Shown: positions 10,464-18,518 of the stretch, piece after piece
Layout of the letters: each line of letters begins with the position of its first letter
Numbering within the stretch: the stretch's first letter is position 1
From: DATKMP01 sp963790045
GTDB taxonomy: Bacteria > Bacteroidota > Ignavibacteria > UBA10030
Direction: 5' to 3'
DNA: 64,000 nt
NCBI GenBank assembly: GCA_963790045.1
Contig: CAWBMS010000007.1
Coordinates: 434,001 to 498,000, forward strand
The notes under the pieces: generated by a model
Seen by the model: the letters and a program-made list of their open reading frames with translations, nothing else
The model's database searches: none
What the model was told of the DNA's origin: nothing
Translations under genes and position numbers: made by a program

Positions 10464-12383
10464 ATGAAAAAAATAATGTATTCGATCTTTACTTTTGTGG
10501 TGTTTAGTTTTTGTGCTCATGCACAAAATTTTGAGAAACAAGCCCCGCTCGGTTTTGACGCCCCACGTACCGATATAGCGCACGGGAAAATTGATTCTAT
10601 TTACTACGATTCAAAAACTGTAGGCACAAAACGTAAAGCGATGATTTATACTCCTCCTGGATATTCAAAAGAAAATAAATATCCTGTTCTTTATTTGTTG
10701 CATGGAATCGGCGGCGATGAAAAAGAATGGTTAGTCGGCGGAACACCGCAGAACATTCTCGATAATCTCTATGCAGAAAAGAAAATCGAGCCGATGATTG
10801 TTGTCATGCCGAATGGCCGCGCGATAAAAGATGACCGCGCGACAGGAAACATCATGGAACCGGCAAAGGTTCAGGGCTTTGCAACATTCGAAAAAGATTT
10901 GTTAAACGATTTGATACCTTCCATCGAAAAAACTTTTCCGGTTTACACCGATCCTGAACACCGTGCCATAGCCGGTTTATCGATGGGCGGTGGGCAATCG
11001 CTCAATTTCGGGTTAGGAAATCTTAATACATTTGCATGGATCGGCGGATTTTCTTCTGCACCGAATACCAAAACACCGGAAGCATTGGTTCCCAATCCCG
11101 ACGTAACGAAAAAGCAATTAAAGTTATTGTGGCTATCGTGCGGCGCCGAAGACGGTTTAATATCCTTCAGTCGGCGTACGCATGAGTATTTACAGGCGAA
11201 TGATGTTCCACACATTTATTATATTCAACCAGGAATTCATGATTTTAAAGTGTGGAAGAATTCGCTCTACTTGTTTTCCCAATTAATTTTCAAACCGATC
11301 GATCCATCGAAATTTGCTCAGTGCACTCTTCTTGGTACGCCGGCACCGACAAATATCCGCAGTGCAAAATATCCTCAAATCATGCCGGATAATAGTGTGA
11401 AGTTCCGCATCAAAGCTCCCGGTGCACAAAAGATGCAAATCGATCTCGGAAAAACCTATGATATGAAAAAAGATACCGGTGGATATTGGGATGTGACCAC
11501 GGATACGCTGAGCGAAGGATTTCATTATTATTCGCTCTTGATCGATGGCGTTGCCGTTGCCGATCCGGCAAGCGAAACATTTTATGGAATGGGAAGAATG
11601 GCAAGCGGCATTGAAATTCCCATCAGAGGCGAAAATTATTATGCGGTAAAAAATGTCCCGCATGGCGATATCAGAATAAAAAAATATTTTTCTTCCGTGT
11701 ATAATACGTGGCGCCAATTTTATATTTATACTCCGGCGGGATATGACGAGAATATAGAAGAACAATATCCTGTTCTCTACATTCTTCATGGCGGCGGCGA
11801 AGATGAACGCGGATGGGCGACGCAGGGAAAAACAGATATAATTTTAGATAATCTCATTGCGCAAAAGAAAGCAAAACCCATGATAATTGTGATGCCCGAT
11901 GGCAATGTGGAAGGAACGGGTTTTGGTGAAAACAGTTTAAAGATGTTTGAAGCCGAATTAAAACAAAGCGTCATTCCGTTCGTTGAGAAAAATTATCGCG
12001 TTAAAACCGATGCAAACAACCGGGCGCTTGCCGGTTTGTCGATGGGCGGACTTCAAACATTGTATGTCGGATTATATAATGTAAAACTCTTTTCCTCGCT
12101 GGGTGTGTTTAGTTCCGGTTGGATTCTTCCGATGCAGCAAGCTCTTGCCGATGCACAGTACGCGTTTCTCAACAAGAACATCCAATCTGTTAAAGACAAT
12201 TTAAAATTACTCTGGATCGGTTCCGGAAGCAAAGAAGATATTGCCTATAACAATTGTAAAACGATAATGGCAAAATTCGATGAAATGAAATTGAACTATA
12301 TCTATTATGAATATCCCGGCGGGCACACATGGCCGGTATGGCGAAACGATCTTTATCATTTTGCACAATTACTATTTCAGTAA
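10464..12383 (+). CDS. Double CE1-type esterase with central E-set domain
   Basis: A single 639-residue secreted protein with two esterase D/feruloyl-esterase-like modules. After the signal peptide (MKKIMYSIFTFVVFSFCAHA) module 1 covers about residues 45-275 with nucleophile Ser in GLSMGG (codon 10980) and His in GIHDFKVW. A CBM48/E-set-like linker domain spans about 290-395 (SVKFRIKAPGAQKM ... FHYYSLLIDG). Module 2 covers about 405-639 with Ser in GLSMGG (codon 12039) and His in GGHTWPVW. One CE1 plus E-set is common; two catalytic modules around one E-set is less so. Likely removes feruloyl or acetyl groups from arabinoxylan. Five bases separate it from the next gene, so translation is probably coupled. 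Confidence 0.88.
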   Translation: MKKIMYSIFTFVVFSFCAHAQNFEKQAPLGFDAPRTDIAHGKIDSIYYDSKTVGTKRKAMIYTPPGYSKENKYPVLYLLHGIGGDEKEWLVGGTPQNILDNLYAEKKIEPMIVVMPNGRAIKDDRATGNIMEPAKVQGFATFEKDLLNDLIPSIEKTFPVYTDPEHRAIAGLSMGGGQSLNFGLGNLNTFAWIGGFSSAPNTKTPEALVPNPDVTKKQLKLLWLSCGAEDGLISFSRRTHEYLQANDVPHIYYIQPGIHDFKVWKNSLYLFSQLIFKPIDPSKFAQCTLLGTPAPTNIRSAKYPQIMPDNSVKFRIKAPGAQKMQIDLGKTYDMKKDTGGYWDVTTDTLSEGFHYYSLLIDGVAVADPASETFYGMGRMASGIEIPIRGENYYAVKNVPHGDIRIKKYFSSVYNTWRQFYIYTPAGYDENIEEQYPVLYILHGGGEDERGWATQGKTDIILDNLIAQKKAKPMIIVMPDGNVEGTGFGENSLKMFEAELKQSVIPFVEKNYRVKTDANNRALAGLSMGGLQTLYVGLYNVKLFSSLGVFSSGWILPMQQALADAQYAFLNKNIQSVKDNLKLLWIGSGSKEDIAYNNCKTIMAKFDEMKLNYIYYEYPGGHTWPVWRNDLYHFAQLLFQ

Positions 12384-12388
12384 AATAA

Positions 12389-13591
12389 ATGAAAATGACT
12401 TGTCATAAAATCGTTGTTGTTTGTTGTTCGATTCTTCTTTTTGTTGCCAACGGAGAAGCACAAAATCGTCCGGGAACAAAATGGGTCGGCACGTGGAGCA
12501 CGGCGCCGCAGCTGATAGAAGAACGGAATAATCCGCCGTCTCCAGGATTAAGCAACAACACCTTGCGACAGATTGTTCATCTTTCCATCGGCGGTGATAG
12601 TCTTCGCATACGATTCACGAATGAATTCAGTAAGAGCAGTATCACGTTGAAAGAAGTGCATATTGCTCTTTCCAAAGGCGGCGGATTCATCGACACGACG
12701 ACAGACCAAGAAGTTTTGTTTCATAGAAATTCAGATGTTACCATAGATGCCGGCGACGCAATCATATCGGATGCGGTCCATTTTAGTGCGCAACCGTTAT
12801 CTGATATTGCAATTACCATATATTATGGAAATACTTCTCCGGATATCACCGGACATCCGGGATCAAGAACAACATCGTATATTCTTCCGGGTAATCATGT
12901 TACACAATCGAAATTATCCAATGCAGTTTCAACGGACCATTGGTACACGATAAATACGATTGATGTGAAAGCTTCCGATTCCTCCTTTGCGGTTGCCATC
13001 CTCGGTAATTCCATTACCGATGGAAGAGGTTCCGGAACCAATAAACAAAATCGTTGGCCGGATGAACTCTCCCGCCGTTTTCAGATCCATGCAGCAACAA
13101 AAAATATTGGTGTCTTGAATAAAGGCATCGGTGGAAACTGTGTTCTTGGTAATTGCCTTGGGCCTTCGGCACTAAGTCGATTTGAACGCGACATCATTCA
13201 ACAAAGCGGCGTCAAATGGGTTATTGTCTATGAAGGAATTAATGATATTGGTTACGGTGATGCCGGTGTAGGAAACAATTTAATCAATGCATACAAACAA
13301 ATGATTTCTCTTGCGCACCTGCATGGTTACATCATCTATGGTGCTACCATTCTTCCCTTTAAAGAATCATTTTATTACTCCCCTGTGCATGAAACAGAAA
13401 GAGAGATTGTGAACGATTGGATTCGTCACAGCAACTTGTTTGATGGCGTTATCGATTTCGATGCGGCACTTCGCGATCCGGCTGATACACTGCATCTCCA
13501 ACCTGAATTCGATTCCGGCGATCATCTTCATCTTAACGAAGCAGGATATCATAAAATGGGAGAATCAATCGATGTGACATTGTTCCATTAA
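12389..13591 (+). CDS. SGNH/GDSL-family secreted esterase
   Basis: The 400-residue protein has a signal peptide (MKMTCHKIVVVCCSILLFVANGEA), an N-terminal beta domain containing the WVGTWSTAPQ motif, and an SGNH hydrolase domain from about residue 195. The four blocks are visible: GNSITDG (Ser), GIGGN (Gly), YEGINDIG (Asn) and SGDHLHLNEAG (Asp/His). The architecture is that of GDSL lipases/esterases found with plant-cell-wall hydrolases, where deacetylation or other deacylation of side chains is the expected task. It starts 5 bases after the double CE1 gene and is likely co-transcribed. A gap of 219 bases follows. Confidence 0.83.
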   Translation: MKMTCHKIVVVCCSILLFVANGEAQNRPGTKWVGTWSTAPQLIEERNNPPSPGLSNNTLRQIVHLSIGGDSLRIRFTNEFSKSSITLKEVHIALSKGGGFIDTTTDQEVLFHRNSDVTIDAGDAIISDAVHFSAQPLSDIAITIYYGNTSPDITGHPGSRTTSYILPGNHVTQSKLSNAVSTDHWYTINTIDVKASDSSFAVAILGNSITDGRGSGTNKQNRWPDELSRRFQIHAATKNIGVLNKGIGGNCVLGNCLGPSALSRFERDIIQQSGVKWVIVYEGINDIGYGDAGVGNNLINAYKQMISLAHLHGYIIYGATILPFKESFYYSPVHETEREIVNDWIRHSNLFDGVIDFDAALRDPADTLHLQPEFDSGDHLHLNEAGYHKMGESIDVTLFH

Positions 13592-13723
13592 AGATTAAAT
13601 GATTCTCGAAAATCAATGAATGATGGTGCTGATGTTACAACGAGTCGGCTGAAGAAGTGAAAAAGGATCAAATTATGTCATGCAATATCATTCATTATAA
13701 AGAGTAATAAATGCGTTTGCTTT

Positions 13724-13764
13724 CTATCAGCAATAGATAAAACACTTTAGATTATTATTGATAG
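13724..13764. repeat. Short inverted repeat upstream of GH3
   Basis: CTATCAGCAATA at 13724-13735 pairs with TATTATTGATAG at 13753-13764 in 11 of 12 positions, with a 17-base AT-rich spacer. There is no T tract after it. It lies 47 bases before the GH3 start and could be an operator-like or mRNA-leader hairpin; function unknown. Confidence 0.35.
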
Positions 13765-13810
13765 GTAATAAATAGAAGATAGACACAATTCCTAAATTAA
13801 GGAGATCATA

Positions 13811-16399
13811 ATGAAAAAAATAATTTTATTCATTCTTTGTTCTTTGTTTTCGTTCGGTACGTTTGCACAAAAACTGCCTTATCAGGACCCCAAGTTAAGT
13901 TCTGAAGAACGCGCGAAGGATTTAATTTCTCGATTGACACTGGAAGAGAAAGCAACGTTAATGAACGATGAATCCGATGCCATTCCACGGCTCGGTATTA
14001 AAAAATTCGAGTGGTGGAGCGAAGCATTGCATGGTTACGCGAACAATGATAAGGTTACTGTTTTCCCGGAACCTGTCGGGATGGCGGCATCGTTCGATGA
14101 TCAGTTAGTGTATAAAATATTTAACGCCGTGTCCGATGAAGGGCGGGCAAAGTATAATGAAGCACGACAAAAAGGAGACCCGATTAAACGTTTTCTGGGC
14201 CTTTCGGTCTGGACACCCAATGTCAATATCTTTCGTGATCCGCGCTGGGGCCGAGGACAAGAAACGTATGGTGAAGATCCGTATTTAACTTCACGAATGG
14301 GAGTTTCTGTTGTAAAAGGCCTTCAGGGGCCGGATGATGCACGATACAAAAAATTATTGGCTTGCGCGAAGCACTATGCTGTCCACTCCGGCCCGGAATG
14401 GAGCCGGCATACACTTAACATCAATAATTTGGATCAACGCGATTTGCGTGAGACGTATCTTCCTGCTTTTAAAGCGCTGGTACAGGATGCCGGTGTCCGC
14501 GAAGTGATGTGTGCCTATCAACGCTTGGATGATGAACCATGCTGCGGCAATACGCGATTATTGCAGAGAATTTTGCGCGATGAATGGGGCTTCAAGTATC
14601 TTGTGGTTTCCGATTGTGGCGCTGTGTCCGATTTCTTTACAAGCCATAAAGTTTCATCCGATGCAACGCACGCTGGTGCAAAGGCCGTGTTAGCGGGAAC
14701 CGATGTGGAATGCACAGGCCCGGATTACAAGAAATTACCGGATGCAGTAAAGAGAGGTTTGGTGAATGAAGAAGATATTAATAAAAATTTAATGCGTGTC
14801 TTGGTCGGCCGTTTCGATCTGGGCGAAATGGATGACGATGCGTTAGTACCGTGGACAAAAATTCCCGCATCAATTATCAACTGTGATGAACATAAAAAGT
14901 TGACATTGGAAATGGCGCGCGAATCGATGACGCTGCTGCAAAATAGAAATGATATTTTGCCTTTATCAAAGTCATTGAAAAAAGTTGCCGTCATCGGCCC
15001 CAATGCCAATGATAAATTAATGATGTGGGGAAATTATAATGGAACCCCATTCAACACCATTACCATTTTGGACGGCATCAAAGAAAAACTTTCCGAGAAA
15101 AAAGTGGTGTATGACAAAGGCTGTGACCTGACGGAAAAAATGGTGACTGAAACAGCATTCGGTGATTGTTCGATCGATGGTAAAACAGGACTTCGCGCAA
15201 CATACTGGAACAATCGCCAGTTTAAGGGCGAAGCGGTGGCAACAGAACAAATTGTTCATCCAATTCAATTGACAACGTACGGACAACATGAATTTGCTAC
15301 GGGTGTTCATTTCCAGGATTTTTCTGGGAAATATGAAACAATCTATAAACCGTCACAGTCAGGTGAAATTGTTTTTAAACTCGAAGCATGCGGCGGTTCA
15401 GAACTTGTGATCAACGGAGATACACTTGCCCGAGTTCGTATGTGGAGACCGATGGCACGACGCGTTGTGTATAAAGTCGAACAAGGAAAAGAATACAAAA
15501 TCGAAGTCCGATTCAGACAATTGGAAAATTGGGATGCCAGCATCAACTTTAATTTTGGAAAAGAAGTACCGTTACAATACGATGCACTTATTGAAAAGTT
15601 AAAAGATGTCGATGTGGTGATCTTCGTCGGCGGAATTTCTGCGTTGTTAGAAGGCGAGCAAATGCCAATTCAATTGCCCGGATTTAAAAACGGAGATCGA
15701 ACCGATATCGAACTTCCGGAAGTGCAACGCAACTGTTTGAAAGCGTTGAAGGAAGCCGGTAAAAAAGTGATTTATGTGAATTGTTCCGGTTCGGCTATCA
15801 GTTTTGTTCCGGAACAAGAAACATGCGATGCGATTCTGCAAGCATGGTATTCCGGAGAAGCCGGAGGCCGCGCGGTTGCAGACGTTCTCTTCGGAGATTA
15901 CAATCCATCCGGAAAACTTCCGATCACATTTTACAAGAGTGTGAATCAGTTGCCGGATTTTGAAGATTACACGATGAAAGGCCGTACCTATCGCTTTATG
16001 ACGGATGCGCTTTTCCCGTTTGGGTATGGATTGAGCTATACGACTTTTTCGGTCGGTAATGCAAAAATCAGCAAGACCGAAATGAAAAATAATGAATCCG
16101 TAAAGCTGACTATACCGGTTTCGAATACTGGAAAACGAGATGGAACAGAAATCGTTCAAGTCTATGTCCATAAAACGAACGACACGTATGGCCCATTGAA
16201 AACGCTCCGCGGTTTCCAACGAGTCCATATTCCATCCGGAAAAACGGAACAAGCGGTGATCGATCTACCTGCAAAGGCATTTGAATTTTTTGATTGGAAC
16301 ACCGAAAAAATGACTGCGACTTCCGGTGACTATGAAATTTTGTATGGAACCAGTTCTGATGCAAAAGATTTAAAATCTGTTAAATTGACGATTCAATAA
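13811..16399 (+). CDS. GH3 beta-xylosidase-type enzyme with PA14-like insert
   Basis: ATG 13811 follows an AAGGAG site; signal peptide MKKIILFILCSLFSFGTFA. Domain 1 carries RLGIKKFEWWSEALHG, as in bacterial GH3 xylosidases, TYGEDPYL, and the nucleophile Asp in VVSDCGAV (codon 14612, about residue 268). A PA14-like domain is inserted at about residues 455-595 (GLRATYWNNRQFKGEA ...), followed by domain 2 (LPEVQRNCLKAL, SGEAGGRAVADVLFGDYNP) and an FnIII-like domain to the end (TLRGFQRV). At 862 residues it is full length and unbroken, in contrast to its paralogue at 3925. Role: xylose or glucose release from short oligosaccharides. A strong hairpin follows the stop. Confidence 0.9.
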   Translation: MKKIILFILCSLFSFGTFAQKLPYQDPKLSSEERAKDLISRLTLEEKATLMNDESDAIPRLGIKKFEWWSEALHGYANNDKVTVFPEPVGMAASFDDQLVYKIFNAVSDEGRAKYNEARQKGDPIKRFLGLSVWTPNVNIFRDPRWGRGQETYGEDPYLTSRMGVSVVKGLQGPDDARYKKLLACAKHYAVHSGPEWSRHTLNINNLDQRDLRETYLPAFKALVQDAGVREVMCAYQRLDDEPCCGNTRLLQRILRDEWGFKYLVVSDCGAVSDFFTSHKVSSDATHAGAKAVLAGTDVECTGPDYKKLPDAVKRGLVNEEDINKNLMRVLVGRFDLGEMDDDALVPWTKIPASIINCDEHKKLTLEMARESMTLLQNRNDILPLSKSLKKVAVIGPNANDKLMMWGNYNGTPFNTITILDGIKEKLSEKKVVYDKGCDLTEKMVTETAFGDCSIDGKTGLRATYWNNRQFKGEAVATEQIVHPIQLTTYGQHEFATGVHFQDFSGKYETIYKPSQSGEIVFKLEACGGSELVINGDTLARVRMWRPMARRVVYKVEQGKEYKIEVRFRQLENWDASINFNFGKEVPLQYDALIEKLKDVDVVIFVGGISALLEGEQMPIQLPGFKNGDRTDIELPEVQRNCLKALKEAGKKVIYVNCSGSAISFVPEQETCDAILQAWYSGEAGGRAVADVLFGDYNPSGKLPITFYKSVNQLPDFEDYTMKGRTYRFMTDALFPFGYGLSYTTFSVGNAKISKTEMKNNESVKLTIPVSNTGKRDGTEIVQVYVHKTNDTYGPLKTLRGFQRVHIPSGKTEQAVIDLPAKAFEFFDWNTEKMTATSGDYEILYGTSSDAKDLKSVKLTIQ

Positions 16400-16412
16400 A
16401 TAAACCGTATAT

Positions 16413-16473
16413 GAACACTCCCGCAAGCGGCGATTTAAAAGTCGCGATTCTTGAGGGAGTGTTCTTTCTTTTT
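16413..16473 (+). terminator. Hairpin plus T tract between GH3 and GH27
   Basis: GAACACTCCC (16413-16422) is the exact reverse complement of GGGAGTGTTC (16455-16464). The inner part pairs imperfectly (CAAG with CTTG, plus CG-rich pairs). TTTCTTTTT follows at once (16465-16473). This is the form of an intrinsic terminator for the upstream unit. The next gene starts only 12 bases after the T tract, so there is no space for a promoter between; the hairpin must lie in the leader of the GH27 mRNA if both are transcribed together, and may act as an attenuator or a processing/stability hairpin. Confidence 0.7.
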
Positions 16474-16485
16474 AAAGGGCGCCGT

Positions 16486-18480
16486 ATGAAAAATAAGATT
16501 GTTCTCCTTCTGTGTCTCGCAATTCAAATTTCCCTTTACGCACAAACTCCTGATCTTGCCAAAACTCCGCCGATGGGATGGAATTCATGGAATGCTTTTG
16601 CGTTAGACATTAATTCTAAAATTGTGAAGGCTGTCGCCGATTCGATGGTCAGCAAAGGCCTTGCTGCTGCTGGGTATCAATATATCGTCATCGACGATGG
16701 ATGGCAGATCAGCCGCGATAACAATGGAAAAATTATTGCAGACTCCACGCGATTTCCCGAAGGAATAAAATATTTAGCAGATTACGTTCATTCCAAAGGA
16801 TTAAAATTTGGAATCTACACGTGCTGCGGAACAAAAACATGCGGCGGACGTCCGGGAAGTTATAACTACGAAGCAATCGATGCAAAAACTTACGCCGAAT
16901 GGGGTGTTGATTATATAAAAGAGGATTGGTGTTCTACCGACGGCCTCGATACGCACACGCAATATAAAATTATGAGCGATGCGATTAGAGCAACAGGCAG
17001 GCCGATGTTGCTTAGTTTATGTGAATGGGGAGTCTCGAGTCCGTGGGAATGGGCTAACGGTGTCGGTGCAATGTGGCGAACGACATCCGATATTCAAGAT
17101 TGTTTTGATTGCGAATACAATTGGGGTGGAGCAGGTTGGGCAAAGCTTCTCGATAAAAATGCTGATCTTGCCCCGTTCGCCGGTCCGGGACATTGGAACG
17201 ATCCCGATATGCTCGAAGTCGGAAACAAAGCTTTATCGATTACAGAATGCAAATCGCATTTTACTATGTGGTGTATGCTTGCTGCTCCGTTGATTGCCGG
17301 AAATAATATCAGTACGATGGACAACACAGTCAGAGATATTTTAACTGCTCCGGAAATTATTGCGCTCGATCAAGATGCGCTCGGTGTTCAAGGAACGAGG
17401 ATAAAAAATAATTCCGGCCTGCAAGTCTGGCAAAAACCGTTAAATGACGGATCGGTTGCCGTCGCTTTGTTAAATCTCACTGCCTCTTCTGCATCGTTAT
17501 CTGTTACTCTTGATGAGCTTGGATTGAAAAAAGGAGTTGCAAGCAGTGTCCGCGATTTATGGAACAGAAAAGACTTCGCTCCAATTTCCGACACATTAAA
17601 ATTAAATGTTGAATCTCATGGTGTCGTTGTTGTAAAAATTAAAGGAGTCAAAGCTCCCGCAACGTTACTCGCATTTGAACAATCGAAGATTGATTTTAAT
17701 AAAGGGAATCATACATTCATCCGGCTTACTGTTCATCCGGCAAATACGCCTATAAAAATTGTTTCTTCCGATGAGAGCATTGTCTCGCTTTCTCTGTCTG
17801 GTGTAAATGCATATAAGTTGACTGCAAAGAAGGAAGGCAATTGTATTCTGACAGCAACAACGGCAGATGGAACGTTACGCGCCACGTGCAACGTGCATGT
17901 TGCTCCTTCCAATATTCCGGCACCATGGAACTTCACTGAAATAAAAGTTGATAATGCCTCCGCGACGTATGAACAAGGAGTCTTTACTCTCGAAAGCGGC
18001 GGTGCGGATATCTGGGGCGCGAGCGATCAATGCACGTTTTTGAATTGTGAAGCGTATCAAGATCAATGTATTTCAGGAAGAATGTTATCGCAAACGAATT
18101 CCGATCCATGGGCGAAATCAGGTTTTATGTTCCGTGAAAACTTGGAATCGCAAAGTTCATTTGTCATGTTATGTGTCACGCCGGGCAATGGTATGACATT
18201 GCAATGGCGCGAAACGATTGGCGGCACTTGCAGCAGTAAAGTATTCAAGGCCGTTACACTGCCTGCGTACATAAAATTAACAAAAAGCGGTTCGGCCTTT
18301 TCTGCATATCAATCGAAAGACGGTACACAATGGGAATTATTGGGTGATGTTACGTTAAATCATACCTTTTCTGAAACGTATCGGATTGGTGTAGCGGCAT
18401 CCGCTCACAGCAGCCACAGCCGCAGTCTGACGAAAATCGATCACGTAGTAATTGATTCAGCACAAAACGATAAAAAATAA
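16486..18480 (+). CDS. GH27 alpha-galactosidase with Ig-like and C-terminal sandwich domains
   Basis: The open frame extends upstream to 16411 through the hairpin, but ATG 16486, just after AAAGGG, begins a clean signal peptide (MKNKIVLLLCLAIQISLYAQ), so this is the chosen start. The GH27 barrel shows TPPMGWNSWN, IDDGWQ, nucleophile Asp in YIKEDWC (codon 16924) and acid/base Asp in TTSDIQD (codon 17089). After the barrel and its beta domain (to about residue 385) come a bacterial Ig-like segment (about 390-465) and a DUF1349/GH43_C2-like sandwich at the C-terminus. It should release alpha-linked galactose (or beta-L-arabinopyranose, a known GH27 activity). Confidence 0.9.
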   Translation: MKNKIVLLLCLAIQISLYAQTPDLAKTPPMGWNSWNAFALDINSKIVKAVADSMVSKGLAAAGYQYIVIDDGWQISRDNNGKIIADSTRFPEGIKYLADYVHSKGLKFGIYTCCGTKTCGGRPGSYNYEAIDAKTYAEWGVDYIKEDWCSTDGLDTHTQYKIMSDAIRATGRPMLLSLCEWGVSSPWEWANGVGAMWRTTSDIQDCFDCEYNWGGAGWAKLLDKNADLAPFAGPGHWNDPDMLEVGNKALSITECKSHFTMWCMLAAPLIAGNNISTMDNTVRDILTAPEIIALDQDALGVQGTRIKNNSGLQVWQKPLNDGSVAVALLNLTASSASLSVTLDELGLKKGVASSVRDLWNRKDFAPISDTLKLNVESHGVVVVKIKGVKAPATLLAFEQSKIDFNKGNHTFIRLTVHPANTPIKIVSSDESIVSLSLSGVNAYKLTAKKEGNCILTATTADGTLRATCNVHVAPSNIPAPWNFTEIKVDNASATYEQGVFTLESGGADIWGASDQCTFLNCEAYQDQCISGRMLSQTNSDPWAKSGFMFRENLESQSSFVMLCVTPGNGMTLQWRETIGGTCSSKVFKAVTLPAYIKLTKSGSAFSAYQSKDGTQWELLGDVTLNHTFSETYRIGVAASAHSSHSRSLTKIDHVVIDSAQNDKK

Positions 18481-18518
18481 ATTTATTTTTTCAAGATTCT
18501 CAAACAAGGATGGGCTTT

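Noticed and set aside
15647..16252. 201-codon minus-strand frame within GH3
   Set aside because: It lies wholly antisense to a conserved GH3 gene and shows no domain.
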